Notes: generated by a model not told the origin, from the letters alone. Positions 1 through 8,114 are shown, numbered from the stretch's first letter. The stretch: DNA of 64,000 bases from Alphaproteobacteria bacterium (GCA_025360605.1 JANYBV010000028.1:62001-126000); one strand, 5' to 3'. Program-made: numbers and translations.

Positions 1-364
1 TCAGATGGACAACAAGATAGTTGCCTTCTTCACTGCTGCTCATCGGGCTGAAGTACGCCGAGACAATGACTTCCACACCGTTGGGAAGAATAAGTTCAAA
101 TGACTGCGCATCCTGTGGAATCTGGCCGCTGCTGGCTTTTTTAAGCACGGCTTCAGCCTCTGTTTTTTTAGCTACAGCCAATAGTTCTGAAAATGAAACC
201 GGCAGGCGGTTATACAGCGTTTGCTGCGTCAGCGAATGAAAGGCTACGTTACCTTGTACAATGTGGCCACTTTCGTCGAGCTTCACGATTGCGATGGGGG
301 AATTTTCAATGAAATGGTCGAGCTTGTTGAAGGATTCTGTCACGGGAAGGGGCATGGCTACCAT
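1..364 (-). CDS. PAS-domain protein, probable second half of a CckA-like kinase (partial)
   Basis: The reading frame starts at ATG 364 (or ATG 355) on the minus strand and runs off the left edge of the window without a stop. About 120 residues are visible. They form a PAS-like domain (FIENSPIAIVKLDESGHI near the start, SAYFSPMSSSEEGNYLVVHL near the edge). The start overlaps the stop of the upstream gene (ATGGTAG), so translation may be coupled. In alphaproteobacteria CckA often carries such a PAS domain immediately before its DHp, ATPase and receiver domains, and cckA is often next to flhB. I infer that this frame continues into the kinase core, but that part is outside the window. An unrelated PAS protein cannot be excluded. 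Confidence 0.6.
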   Translation of the reverse strand, partial: MVAMPLPVTESFNKLDHFIENSPIAIVKLDESGHIVQGNVAFHSLTQQTLYNRLPVSFSELLAVAKKTEAEAVLKKASSGQIPQDAQSFELILPNGVEVIVSAYFSPMSSSEEGNYLVVHL

Positions 365-1389
365 AATGATTTCTTTAAGTTAGGATCTTTTTCTACAATG
401 TTATTAATAAGGGCGACGCAGCCCAGCAATTTATCCTCATCACCTAAAATTACTTTTTGGTTGATGAAAGCCTTGATCAGTCCGCCTTCTTTCTTGCGTA
501 GCGTGACTTCCCCTTCAAAATTTTCAGGTGAAATAGTGCCCGGATCGGAGCTGCCCTGATGCACGATGTCCTTGAGCGTCAGGTTGGTGGTGATAATTTC
601 GGATTCGCGGTATCCAAGCCATTGTTCGGTCAGGCGGTTGGCATAAATGATCATGCCGGTCGGGTCGGTCATGTACACACCTGTGTTCATGCGGTCCATG
701 ATGTAGGCAAACAGGGTGATGCTCGATTTGGTGAGGAGCGGGTTGCCGGTATTCTGGACTTTTGGTTCTGCCGGAGCGCCTTCACGGGAACGCTGCTCGA
801 CAAACTCACGGGCACGCAGCAAAATAAAGCCAGAAGGGCGAATAATTGGCTCCAGCGACATGACTATTTTGACGGTTTGGTTATCGCTGGTGCGGATGTC
901 AAAGATAATCTTATCGTAGACACCACGATCAAGCGCCGAGAAGATTTTTTCCTTGTCAATGGTAGCTACTTTGCCGTGCTTAAGCATGCCAGCGATTGAT
1001 ATCATCCTCTCCCTGACCAGTTCAGGGAACATCTTCTGGAAGCCGTTGTCCATATACACGATGCTGCCTTCACGTTTGATAATCAGGCAGAATTTGTTGT
1101 TAAAACCCAGTGCCGAGGCAAATAATGCGTTTTGAAATTCGGTGGCCAGAATCAGATCGCGCGAACGGGTGATTTCGACAATCACATACCATCCCGCCAG
1201 CGACAGCATGAGGCACATCCAGAAAATGAGCATCATCTTGTCGAGGATAAACACTGGCAGCGAAACGCTTAGCGCCAGCGCAAAGACAAAGATAAGCATT
1301 AATTCGAACACCGTCGGTTTGCGGTCACGCGGCATGAAATCCGAGGGGGCATCCTTTCTTGAAATAAAGTCGGTGTAACGAATGGCCAT
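358..1389 (-). CDS. Membrane-bound PAS sensor, probable N-terminal half of CckA
   Basis: This 343-residue protein has two membrane helices (about residues 28-48 and 52-71). A degenerate PAS region follows (about 85-190), then a clear PAS domain (about 230-335, with GVYMTDPTGMIIYANRL and EGEVTLRKKEGGLIKAF). It has no histidine kinase core. This order (two helices, PAS, PAS) is the N-terminus of CckA, the hybrid kinase feeding phosphate to ChpT and CtrA in alphaproteobacteria. It stops at TAG 358, seven bases inside the next frame, which supplies the next PAS domain. It lies 113 bp downstream of flhB, the neighbourhood of cckA in Caulobacter-type genomes. Either cckA is split into two coupled genes or there is a frameshift (natural or a sequence error). 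Confidence 0.6.
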   Translation of the reverse strand: MAIRYTDFISRKDAPSDFMPRDRKPTVFELMLIFVFALALSVSLPVFILDKMMLIFWMCLMLSLAGWYVIVEITRSRDLILATEFQNALFASALGFNNKFCLIIKREGSIVYMDNGFQKMFPELVRERMISIAGMLKHGKVATIDKEKIFSALDRGVYDKIIFDIRTSDNQTVKIVMSLEPIIRPSGFILLRAREFVEQRSREGAPAEPKVQNTGNPLLTKSSITLFAYIMDRMNTGVYMTDPTGMIIYANRLTEQWLGYRESEIITTNLTLKDIVHQGSSDPGTISPENFEGEVTLRKKEGGLIKAFINQKVILGDEDKLLGCVALINNIVEKDPNLKKSLW

Positions 1390-1502
1390 GGATTACAATG
1401 CAAAAAAGTTAAGTCCGCAAAAGACTGTATGACAAGACTTTAGGAATTTATACTAAAATAACAACAGGTTTTTTTGTTTTTTATAAATGGGCATACGCAA
1501 GC

Positions 1503-2573
1503 TTATACCCTGCGTCCTTTAAGCTGATAGACATAGGAGATGACTTTTGCCACGGCCTCATAGTGTTTGGCCGGAATTTCTTTGTCGATGTCAGTAGAGT
1601 CAAACAAGGCACGCGCCAGCGGCGGATTTTCAACAATCGGGATATTATTTTCGCCGGCAATTTCACGGATTTTAAGGGCGATCAGGTCTTTACCCTTAGC
1701 AAGTACCAGCGGCGCTTTCATTGCTTTAGAGTCATATTGCAGCGCTACGGCAAAGTGGGTCGGGTTGGTGATGACTACGTCGGCTTTGGGGACGTTAGAC
1801 ATCATACGGTTTCGTGCCCGCTCCATGCGGAGTTTACGCAAGCGCTGCTTGACCACCGGATCGCCTTCCGATTGCTTGTATTCGTCACGCACCTCTTGCT
1901 TGGTCATGCGTAAAGACTTGGTGAACTGGAAGCGTTGGTACAACAAATCAAACAGTGCGATAAAAAACATGATCAGCGCGGCGGCAATTGTCATCCGCTT
2001 GGCGAGCAAGGCAAGGAACAGCAGCATGGCCTCTACGGAGCTATTGGATAGCTGGCGCAGATGGGGCATTTCCGGATAGACAGCAAGGAAGCAGACATAG
2101 CCGACGACACCGATTTTTAAAATACTTTTAACCAGCTCAACGACCGAACGCATAGAAAACAGGCGCTTGATTCCCCCAAGAATGGAGATGCGCGATAGCT
2201 GGGGCATAATCGGTTCACTGGACAGGACGAACCCGTTTTGGGCAAAGCTGGCTAATAACAAAGCTGCGATAACTCCTACGACAGGGCCAGCCAGAATACC
2301 CATGCTCCCAAACACCAGCTTGCCAAGCAGCATGCCAACACCGGAAGCATCGGTGGGCATTGTATCCGCGCTGGCAAGAAATGGGGCAAGCATTTTGGCC
2401 GAATTGCGCATGATGTCGGCTGAAAACCACGACACCGTCAGCGCGATCATCAGCATGATCATAAAATTTCCGATCTCGCGGGAGAAGGGCACATTCCCTT
2501 TTTTATACGCTTCATCAAGACGCTTTTGCGTCGGTTGTTCGGTTTTTTGGTCTTCGTCCTGATCGTCAGCCAT
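1503..2573 (-). CDS. flhB: Flagellar export switch protein FlhB
   Basis: FlhB is the inner-membrane component of the flagellar type III export gate that switches substrate from rod/hook to filament proteins by autocleavage. The protein has 356 residues, the usual length. It begins with the family's charged N-terminus (KTEQPTQKRLDEAYKKGNVP), has four hydrophobic segments, and carries the autocleavage motif NPTH at residues 270-273 followed by the FAVALQYD and PLARALF segments of the cytoplasmic domain. The start ATG lies three bases after the fliR stop, which fits translational coupling. It is the last flagellar gene of the leftward flgB-flgC-fliE-fliQ-fliR-flhB run. Confidence 0.97.
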   Translation of the reverse strand: MADDQDEDQKTEQPTQKRLDEAYKKGNVPFSREIGNFMIMLMIALTVSWFSADIMRNSAKMLAPFLASADTMPTDASGVGMLLGKLVFGSMGILAGPVVGVIAALLLASFAQNGFVLSSEPIMPQLSRISILGGIKRLFSMRSVVELVKSILKIGVVGYVCFLAVYPEMPHLRQLSNSSVEAMLLFLALLAKRMTIAAALIMFFIALFDLLYQRFQFTKSLRMTKQEVRDEYKQSEGDPVVKQRLRKLRMERARNRMMSNVPKADVVITNPTHFAVALQYDSKAMKAPLVLAKGKDLIALKIREIAGENNIPIVENPPLARALFDSTDIDKEIPAKHYEAVAKVISYVYQLKGRRV

Positions 2574-2576
2574 GGC

Positions 2577-3344
2577 TTAACCGGCAGGTTTTAAAAAGGT
2601 GTTGAGTGTCTCATGGAACGTATCCATGTACCACAGCATCATGCCGCTGATGGTTGCCATAAGAATGCAAAAACTAACCAGCAGTTGCGGCGCTATCATG
2701 ATAAAAAATATCTGGAAATTAGGCATCAGACGCGAAAGTATGCCGGCGCCAAGGTTCATAACCGTACCGACCACAATGCTGGGTGCGGCGAGTTGCATGG
2801 CGGTGGTAAACGCCCCGCTCATCATGTGGGTGGCGTGGTTGGCAAAATCCTGAACGACGGGAAACTGCCCGGGCAGGAAGAGGCTGTAACTATCCGCCAG
2901 CCCGCGCAGCATGACATGGTGCATGTTCGTCGCAAAGAGCAGTACAACAGTGGTAAAGCTCAGCAGGTTGCCCAGTGCCGTATCCTGACCTTGCAACTGC
3001 CCGAGGCCAACGGTAATGGAAGCGGAAAGTCCTGACTGGTATGCGATAACAAATCCGGCAATGTGGATCGAGGATATCAGCATGCGGCTGAGTCCACCTA
3101 AAAAAAGCCCTGTCATAATTTCACCGATGATGATGATGAAAAGGCTGGGGACATCGCTGGGAACGACTGGCATTTTATGCAATACCGGCGCGATTAACAG
3201 GCTCAGTAATACGGCGATTAAAAGCCGGATGCGGGTGGGGACATAGGATTCTGAAAATCCGGGCAAAAGCATGACGGCGGAGCCAACGCGGCAGAACACC
3301 AATAAAAAAGCGAATAACTCAGACGTGATAAACTGCGATAACAT
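2577..3344 (-). CDS. fliR: Flagellar export protein FliR
   Basis: FliR is a membrane protein of the flagellar type III export gate, where it assembles with FliP and FliQ. The 255-residue product has the normal length and about six hydrophobic segments. The start MLSQFITSELFAFLLVFCRV and the FSESYVPTRIRLLIA stretch are typical of the family. It lies between fliQ (21 bases upstream) and flhB (3 bases downstream) on the same strand. Confidence 0.95.
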   Translation of the reverse strand: MLSQFITSELFAFLLVFCRVGSAVMLLPGFSESYVPTRIRLLIAVLLSLLIAPVLHKMPVVPSDVPSLFIIIIGEIMTGLFLGGLSRMLISSIHIAGFVIAYQSGLSASITVGLGQLQGQDTALGNLLSFTTVVLLFATNMHHVMLRGLADSYSLFLPGQFPVVQDFANHATHMMSGAFTTAMQLAAPSIVVGTVMNLGAGILSRLMPNFQIFFIMIAPQLLVSFCILMATISGMMLWYMDTFHETLNTFLKPAG

Positions 3345-3365
3345 GTCGCTTCGTTATATAACTAC

Positions 3366-3632
3366 TCATTCAATATGGACAATCTTATCCTGTAGCTTGG
3401 TTGTAAAATCGATCAGTGTCTGTAACATGAATGGTAGCGTGATCGCCAGCATCGCCAGCATGGCCAGTACTTTCGGCACGAATGACAGGGTTGATTCCTG
3501 AATCTGCGTTAGCGCCTGAACCAATGAAATAGCCAGACCGACGATCAGTGCTGTTGCCATAAGTGGTGCCGACAGAATGACCAGCACATAAATGCCATTC
3601 CTGACGATCTCAACCACTTCACCCATTTCCAT
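3366..3632 (-). CDS. fliQ: Flagellar export protein FliQ
   Basis: FliQ is a two-helix inner-membrane subunit of the flagellar export gate. The protein is 88 residues from ATG 3632. This start is preceded by AAGGG at good spacing, so I prefer it to the in-frame GTG six bases upstream. The segments GLAISLVQALTQIQESTLSF and PKVLAMLAMLAITLPFML are the two conserved membrane hairpin helices. It sits between fliE and fliR. Confidence 0.96.
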   Translation of the reverse strand: MEMGEVVEIVRNGIYVLVILSAPLMATALIVGLAISLVQALTQIQESTLSFVPKVLAMLAMLAITLPFMLQTLIDFTTKLQDKIVHIE

Positions 3633-3701
3633 GCGCACGACCCTTATCAGGTAAAATTCAGCCTCACCCTATCACAGATAAGAGAGCGGTCAAACTTTCT
3701 G

Positions 3702-4022
3702 CTAGATAGACATCTTGATAATATCATTATACGCATTGATCACGCGGTCGCGGATGGCAACCACCGTATTCAGTGACAGTTCTGCGTTAGCTACCGCGGT
3801 CACTAAATTGGACAGCTCCACCTTGCTGGTGGTGAGCGACTGGGTTTGCAGTTTTTCACTTTTGCTTTCCGCATTGATGGCGTCGCCGATGGTATTTTGC
3901 AGAAGTTTGGCAAAAGGAGAGGACTCACCGGTTTCATCCGATGGCCCAGATTTTTCCTGCCCCTGCATCAGCTTCAGCTGGTTGCGGTAGGCATTGGCAG
4001 CATTTAAAACATCAACCGACAT
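3702..4022 (-). CDS. fliE: Flagellar hook-basal body protein FliE
   Basis: FliE is the periplasmic adapter between the MS ring with export gate and the rod. The product is 106 residues, the usual length. The C-terminal half (LQTQSLTTSKVELSNLVTAV then ELSLNTVVAIRDRVINAYND) matches the family's conserved helix. The gene follows flgC by 7 bases and precedes fliQ by about 70 bases in the leftward operon. Confidence 0.93.
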   Translation of the reverse strand: MSVDVLNAANAYRNQLKLMQGQEKSGPSDETGESSPFAKLLQNTIGDAINAESKSEKLQTQSLTTSKVELSNLVTAVANAELSLNTVVAIRDRVINAYNDIIKMSI

Positions 4023-4029
4023 GTTTCAC

Positions 4030-4440
4030 CTATTTTAGCAAATTGATGGTTTGCGTTAGCATCGCTTTAGATACTTCTACCATATTCAGGTTCGCTTCGT
4101 AACCCCTTCTTGCTTCACGCATGTCCATCATCTCTATAATCGGGTTGACGTTAGGGTAGCTGACATAGCCTTGCGCGTCTGCCGCCGGATGGGTCGGGTC
4201 ATATTTTTTCTGGAAGGGAGCTTTGTCAACGCCGCGGCTGGCAATCTTAACGGTTTGAATATTCAGCTCGCGGTCGAGGGCGTTTTTAAAGGTGATGGTC
4301 TTGCGGCGGTAGGGATCCCCCCCTGGTACCGTCGAAACCGATTCCGCATTGGCAATATTTTCTGCGACGATCCGCAGGCGGTCGCCCTGCACGCGCATGC
4401 CTGCGGTTGAAATTTGCAGTGTATCACCTAGATCGGCCAT
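4030..4440 (-). CDS. flgC: Flagellar proximal rod protein FlgC
   Basis: FlgC forms part of the proximal rod of the flagellar basal body. The 136-residue product has the rod/hook family N-terminus (LQISTAGMRVQGDRLRIVAE followed by NIANAES), the FlgC-type YVSYPNVNPIIEMMDMREA stretch, and the C-terminal rod motif YEANLNMVEVSKAMLTQTIN. It starts 8 bases after flgB. Confidence 0.96.
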   Translation of the reverse strand: MADLGDTLQISTAGMRVQGDRLRIVAENIANAESVSTVPGGDPYRRKTITFKNALDRELNIQTVKIASRGVDKAPFQKKYDPTHPAADAQGYVSYPNVNPIIEMMDMREARRGYEANLNMVEVSKAMLTQTINLLK

Positions 4441-4448
4441 ACGTTACC

Positions 4449-4874
4449 TCATGCTCCGGTATTGGGGTTGCCGATCGCCATCTTAAACATGCTGATCGAT
4501 TTGCTGTAAAGGTTAAGAGCCTTTTGATATTCCTGTTGGTTTTGTGCCGCCTTTGCAACCTCGTCTTCAATGGTCACGTTGTTGCCATTGGGGTTCAATT
4601 CGGACGTATTCGCGCGCTTGATAATCCTGAAACTTCCACCTGATGCGCTGCTTTGCTGGATATGGTTACCCTGAGTGGCTGCAAGGCGCAATTTAGTGGC
4701 TGGAGTTGTGTTTGCATGGACAAGCTTTTTGAAATCGGGAGCGGCGACATCCTTCGCTTTATAGCCCGGAGTATCGGCATTGGCGATATTTTGTGCCAAA
4801 ACAGCCTGACGCTGGGACAGATAATCGAGCTTTGTTTTCATTATATTAAACAATGATATACTTGAGAAATCCAT
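4449..4874 (-). CDS. flgB: Flagellar proximal rod protein FlgB
   Basis: FlgB is a proximal rod subunit and the first gene of the leftward flagellar operon. The protein is 141 residues from ATG 4874 (MDFSSISLFNIMKTKLDYLS); a TTG two codons upstream is a weaker choice. The motif QAVLAQNIANADTPGYKAKD is the signature of flagellar rod proteins and the C-terminus (YQKALNLYSKSISMFKMAIG) fits FlgB. The promoter should lie in the intergenic region shared with csrA, which contains an inverted repeat at 4903-4919. Confidence 0.95.
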   Translation of the reverse strand: MDFSSISLFNIMKTKLDYLSQRQAVLAQNIANADTPGYKAKDVAAPDFKKLVHANTTPATKLRLAATQGNHIQQSSASGGSFRIIKRANTSELNPNGNNVTIEDEVAKAAQNQQEYQKALNLYSKSISMFKMAIGNPNTGA

Positions 4875-4902
4875 AACCAAACCCGTCTATTTAACCGATA
4901 TA

Positions 4903-4919
4903 TAGGTAATTTTTACCTA
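4903..4919. promoter_or_regulatory. Inverted repeat between divergent flgB and csrA
   Basis: TAGGTAA and TTACCTA form perfect 7-bp arms with a 3-base spacer, 29 bases upstream of the flgB start. The same 196-bp intergenic region also has a smaller palindrome with GCAAA/TTTGC arms at 4992-5004. An operator for a flagellar regulator is a guess; the sequence only shows the symmetry. Confidence 0.4.
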
Positions 4920-5070
4920 GTTTGCATACATTACCATAAACTATTTCATGGTGGGTGACTAGCTAAATTTGTGCCACCTGAGAATGCATAAGCAAATAAT
5001 TTGCAAAAAGTCTCATTATACGACAGTAATAAACAGTAACTTGCACCTGACCCAAAAGGACTTCGCCAGA

Positions 5071-5340
5071 ATGCTCTATCTGACCCGAAAAATTGGCGAA
5101 TCGATTATCATTAATAATAATATCGAGCTGACGGTGGTGGAAGTGCGCGGTAAAACCGTGAAGCTGGGTTTCCTGTTTCCCAAGGAAGCGACCATTCTCA
5201 GGAAAGAACTCCACCAGAAAATTATGGATCAGAACATTGCGGCGGCCAGCGGTGGTGAAGCCGAATTGCTGGATATGGAGTTTTCCGTAGACCTGAATGT
5301 CAACGCGCCTGCCAAGAGCGGTGATGATGGCAACAAATGA
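5071..5340 (+). CDS. csrA: Carbon storage/flagellin translation regulator CsrA
   Basis: CsrA is a small dimeric RNA-binding protein that binds GGA sites in mRNA leaders; in flagellar clusters it usually controls flagellin translation. The start is ATG 5071, where the family N-terminus MLYLTRKIGESIII begins, with AAAGGA upstream; the frame is open further left but that part does not look like CsrA. Conserved features are the leading LTRKIGE, VVEVRGKTVKLGF and the RNA-binding arginine in PKEATILRKEL. The 89-residue product is longer than usual because of an extra C-terminal tail (about residues 58-89). It is the first gene of the rightward flagellar block; the next gene starts within its last codons. 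Confidence 0.92.
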   Translation: MLYLTRKIGESIIINNNIELTVVEVRGKTVKLGFLFPKEATILRKELHQKIMDQNIAAASGGEAELLDMEFSVDLNVNAPAKSGDDGNK

Positions 5341-5629
5341 TGATGAATCCCCGCCGTTTGACAAAAACAAGCTTGCGATTGCGCTAACCTACGAACGCGA
5401 TAAATCCGAAGTACCTAAGGTGGCTGCCAAAGGAAAGGGGCTGGTGGCCGAAGCCATTATTGAGCTTGCCAAAAAACATAATATTGAGATACGCAAAGAT
5501 AGCGATCTGGCATTGGTGCTGTCAAAACTGGATATCGATATGCCAATCCCACTGGAGGCCTATGCAGCGGTGGCGGAAATTCTCGCCTATGTGTATAAAG
5601 CCAATGACAAGGCCAGAAAGAAACATTGA
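5324..5629 (+). CDS. FlhB C-terminal domain-like protein (FlhX/FhlB type)
   Basis: This small soluble protein (about 101 residues from ATG 5324; ATG 5327 is also possible) resembles the cytoplasmic domain of FlhB after its cleavage site. The FlhB-like parts are AIALTYERDKSEVPKVAAKG, IIELAKKHNIEIRKDSDLAL and a C-terminal VAEILAYVYKAN. It lacks the NPTH motif and the membrane part. Stand-alone copies are known in several bacteria and can partly replace the FlhB C-terminal domain. Its start overlaps the csrA 3' end, and it precedes a small helical protein and fliO, so it is part of the flagellar export cluster. Confidence 0.85.
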   Translation: MMATNDDESPPFDKNKLAIALTYERDKSEVPKVAAKGKGLVAEAIIELAKKHNIEIRKDSDLALVLSKLDIDMPIPLEAYAAVAEILAYVYKANDKARKKH

Positions 5630-5637
5630 GGAAACGT

Positions 5638-5988
5638 ATGACTATTTCTGCGAACAGCACCGAAAAACTCTTTAATGATATCTCCCAGTTTATTACACAA
5701 AGCAGAGAGTTGCTGGAGCAAGGCGCGATTATGGAGCTGGCCGGCCTTGATGAGCAGGTGCGTGTCCTGTGCGATGCGGTGTTGCAGTTGTCCCAGAGCG
5801 AGCGCCTGCAATATGCCGAACGCCTGCAGGAAATGCTAACCGGATTGAAATTACTCGGTGACGAAATGGTGACCAGCCGCGACAAGATCGCCGAAGAAAT
5901 ACGTGGTGTATCCAATTTCAAAAAAGCGAGCGTTGCGTACCGCACGGTGAATGCCAGTGACGGCTATGAAGAAGACGGCGATAATTAA
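5638..5988 (+). CDS. Small helical protein of the flagellar operon, function unknown
   Basis: The 116-residue product starts at ATG 5638 behind a good ribosome-binding site (GAGGAAACG). It is mostly helical, with no signal peptide or membrane helix, and has a charged heptad-like pattern (ELLEQGAIMELAGLDEQVRV, LQYAERLQEMLTGLKLLGDE). Size and position between the FlhB-like protein and fliO recall flagellar export chaperones such as FlgN or FliT, but no motif proves this. It is probably translated as part of the csrA-fliP operon. Confidence 0.7.
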   Translation: MTISANSTEKLFNDISQFITQSRELLEQGAIMELAGLDEQVRVLCDAVLQLSQSERLQYAERLQEMLTGLKLLGDEMVTSRDKIAEEIRGVSNFKKASVAYRTVNASDGYEEDGDN

Positions 5989-6010
5989 CCTGTAACAGTG
6001 CAAGAGAATC

Positions 6011-6313
6011 ATGGATACCGTCGACCCGTTGCGTTTCATTTTCGCATTTTTGTTTGTACTTGCTCTGATTGGCATGTGTGCCATTGCGCTGAAGCGCTAT
6101 AGCCGCACCGCTTATGGCAAGCTCTTTCTCAGCCGTGGCCTGTTAAATCCTTCGCCGGAAGATACGAGGTTGCAGGTGCTGGAGGTGCGTTATATTGATT
6201 CGCGCCGCAAGTTGGTGTTGGTGCGCCGTGATCAGGTCGAGCATTTGTTATTGCTTTCTGACAAGGGCGAGACGATGGTAGAGTCGTGGGACAGTAAAAA
6301 AGCCATAGAGTGA
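6011..6313 (+). CDS. fliO: FliO-like flagellar assembly membrane protein
   Basis: The 100-residue product has one N-terminal membrane helix (LRFIFAFLFVLALIGMCAIA) followed by a basic cytoplasmic domain containing RLQVLEVRYIDSRRKLVLVR and VEHLLLLS. This is the pattern of FliO, which assists assembly of the FliP ring. Its stop codon lies 20 bases before the fliP start, the usual neighbour. FliO proteins diverge strongly, so the call rests on pattern and position together. Confidence 0.85.
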   Translation: MDTVDPLRFIFAFLFVLALIGMCAIALKRYSRTAYGKLFLSRGLLNPSPEDTRLQVLEVRYIDSRRKLVLVRRDQVEHLLLLSDKGETMVESWDSKKAIE

Positions 6314-6333
6314 TGATGCAGGGAATAAAGACG

Positions 6334-7083
6334 ATGAATAAGAATAGATGGATTCTCATTGCGCTGATGATCGCTATTCCATTTTTCGCCTGTGATGCGT
6401 TTGCCCAGTCGGTAACTCTCGACATGGGAAAAGCCGCACCCGGAGGAAGCGCCACCGCCCGCCTGATCGAGCTTGTTGTGTTAATGACGGTCATTTCGCT
6501 GGCGCCTTCCTTGCTCATTATGACCACATCGTTTATGCGTATTGTTATTGTGCTGTCGTTTCTACGCAGCGCGTTGGGCTTGCAGCAAACCCCGCCCAAT
6601 CAGGTGATTACGGCGCTGGCACTGTTCCTCACCACTTTCATTATGGCACCGGTATTCGAGCAGTCTTACGAAGATGGGTTGAAGCCGCTGATGGAAGAAT
6701 CGATTACGCAGGAAGATGCGTTAGAGAAAATCAGCGCTCCGTTCCACGGTTTTATGCTAAAGCACGTGCGCGAAAAAGACTTGGCCCTGTTTGTGGGCAT
6801 GGTGCCGAAACTGGAAATTGAAAAAGCGGAAGATACCCCGTTTCGCGTATTGCTGCCGGCATTTATGATTTCCGAGCTGAAACGCGCCTTTGAAATAGGC
6901 TTCCTGATCTTTCTTCCCTTTGTTATCATCGATATGTTGGTCGCATCCATATTAATGGCCATGGGGATGATTACGCTGCCGCCGGTGCAGATATCATTGC
7001 CGTTCAAATTAATATTCTTTGTACTGGTAGACGGGTGGTACATGGTGTGCGGAAGCCTGATTAAAAGCTTCGGAACGGTTTAG
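6334..7083 (+). CDS. fliP: Flagellar export protein FliP
   Basis: FliP forms the core ring of the flagellar export gate. From ATG 6334, preceded by AGGGA, the 249-residue protein has a signal peptide (MNKNRWILIALMIAIPFFAC...) as most FliP proteins do. Conserved segments are MTTSFMRIVIVLSFLRSALG, QQTPPNQVITALALFLTTFI and FIDMLVASILMAMGM-like DMLVASILMAMGMITLPPV. The gene ends convergently with the next gene, the two stop codons overlapping by 4 bases. Confidence 0.96.
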   Translation: MNKNRWILIALMIAIPFFACDAFAQSVTLDMGKAAPGGSATARLIELVVLMTVISLAPSLLIMTTSFMRIVIVLSFLRSALGLQQTPPNQVITALALFLTTFIMAPVFEQSYEDGLKPLMEESITQEDALEKISAPFHGFMLKHVREKDLALFVGMVPKLEIEKAEDTPFRVLLPAFMISELKRAFEIGFLIFLPFVIIDMLVASILMAMGMITLPPVQISLPFKLIFFVLVDGWYMVCGSLIKSFGTV

Positions 7084-7811
7084 TATTCGCGGGTGAAAAG
7101 CCATTCGAGAATGCGCGCGAGCATGAGGGCAAAAAACAGGACTAACAGTATCACGTTCAGTTTTGCCCAGTAATGATTATACGACTCCAGCACGGTGAGT
7201 GATTCCACAAATACAATTACGTTTTTTGCACCGCTGGTACTTTCCCTGAGCATGTTGGGGTCCTGATAGCGCCCGCGCCAGCGTTCTTCCGAATAGAGGA
7301 CAAGTTTTCCTTTCAGCTGAATCTGGTCACCAATATGGATGCTGCGGATACGGTCGCGGATTGCATCACTATTGGTAATAAGCTGATGGTTCAGCACCTC
7401 ATCATTGTTGAATAAAGGCGCGGCAGCGGATGGTATAAAAGAACAGGCGGAATCATCGTTGTGAACGGTGACGGTTTTATAGTAACCACGATCAAGGTTT
7501 TTACCCCACATCAGGCACAGGTCACGTGTGTTGATGGATTGATTGTCATGGCTGAGATCGAACACATACCACAAGGCGGGGTCATTATGCGATACGACAA
7601 GCGCATCAATGCTGTAGCTGGCCAGCGGCATAACGGATATTGTTTGCCCATGGTAAAGATAATTGAAGTTTTTTTCTTGTAGGAAGTTTCGGGTAGGTTG
7701 ATTATAAAGCTCTTTATGAATGTTTTCCGAGGGTGGCAGGCGCAGCAACATCAGGCTGCTCAATGCCCATCCGGCCAAACACGCATACATGCAGCATTTC
7801 ATTGAGTACAT
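7080..7811 (-). CDS. Hypothetical membrane-anchored protein
   Basis: I do not recognise this 243-residue protein. It has a hydrophobic N-terminus (about residues 8-25), a roughly 190-residue exported domain rich in Asn, His and Ser, and a C-terminal membrane helix (about 213-234, KLNVILLVLFFALMLARILE) followed by a short basic tail. The segment IHIGDQIQLKGKLVLYSEER suggests a small beta-barrel (OB-like) fold. It may be a periplasmic domain tethered at both ends. The start ATG 7811 follows GGGGATGG closely. Confidence 0.65.
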   Translation of the reverse strand: MYSMKCCMYACLAGWALSSLMLLRLPPSENIHKELYNQPTRNFLQEKNFNYLYHGQTISVMPLASYSIDALVVSHNDPALWYVFDLSHDNQSINTRDLCLMWGKNLDRGYYKTVTVHNDDSACSFIPSAAAPLFNNDEVLNHQLITNSDAIRDRIRSIHIGDQIQLKGKLVLYSEERWRGRYQDPNMLRESTSGAKNVIVFVESLTVLESYNHYWAKLNVILLVLFFALMLARILEWLFTREY

Positions 7812-7871
7812 GGACCATCCCCAATCCTATGGGTCCTATAATAAGAAAAAATAAGTAAGGTATTATTAATA

Positions 7872-8114
7872 ATGGATTTTATTTTCTCATTTTTTTCTGT
7901 CCTATTTATCACGCTGGTGATTGGTTGCGCCTTGGCATTCGGGTTTGTCATTCTGATGTGGATAATGGGTGTGGCTGTGGTATTTGCTATCTTTCTGTAT
8001 GGACGCGAACTCTTGCGTCGCTGGATATTTCTGCATAATGCATCAGCGCGCCCCAAGAACCGTCCGCCCGAGATCATCGACGGGGATTATCAGGATATTA
8101 CCGATAAACATTAG
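7872..8114 (+). CDS. Small membrane protein, unknown
   Basis: This is an 80-residue protein with two overlapping hydrophobic segments (about residues 2-22 and 24-41, SFFSVLFITLVIGCALAFGF then VILMWIMGVAVVFAIFLYGR) and a soluble C-terminal tail ending ARPKNRPPEIIDGDYQDI. The tail resembles the acidic, proline-containing ends of small alphaproteobacterial inner-membrane proteins. AAGG lies 11 bases before the ATG. It is divergent from the preceding gene. Confidence 0.65.
   Translation: MDFIFSFFSVLFITLVIGCALAFGFVILMWIMGVAVVFAIFLYGRELLRRWIFLHNASARPKNRPPEIIDGDYQDITDKH

Noticed and set aside
559-999. Plus-strand frame opposite the CckA-like gene
   Set aside because: It lacks a ribosome-binding site and recognisable sequence, while the minus frame has membrane helices and PAS domains.
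1467-1482. Terminator after flhB
   Set aside because: The T-rich run lies on the plus strand; on the minus strand, where flhB is transcribed, it is A-rich and has no stem.
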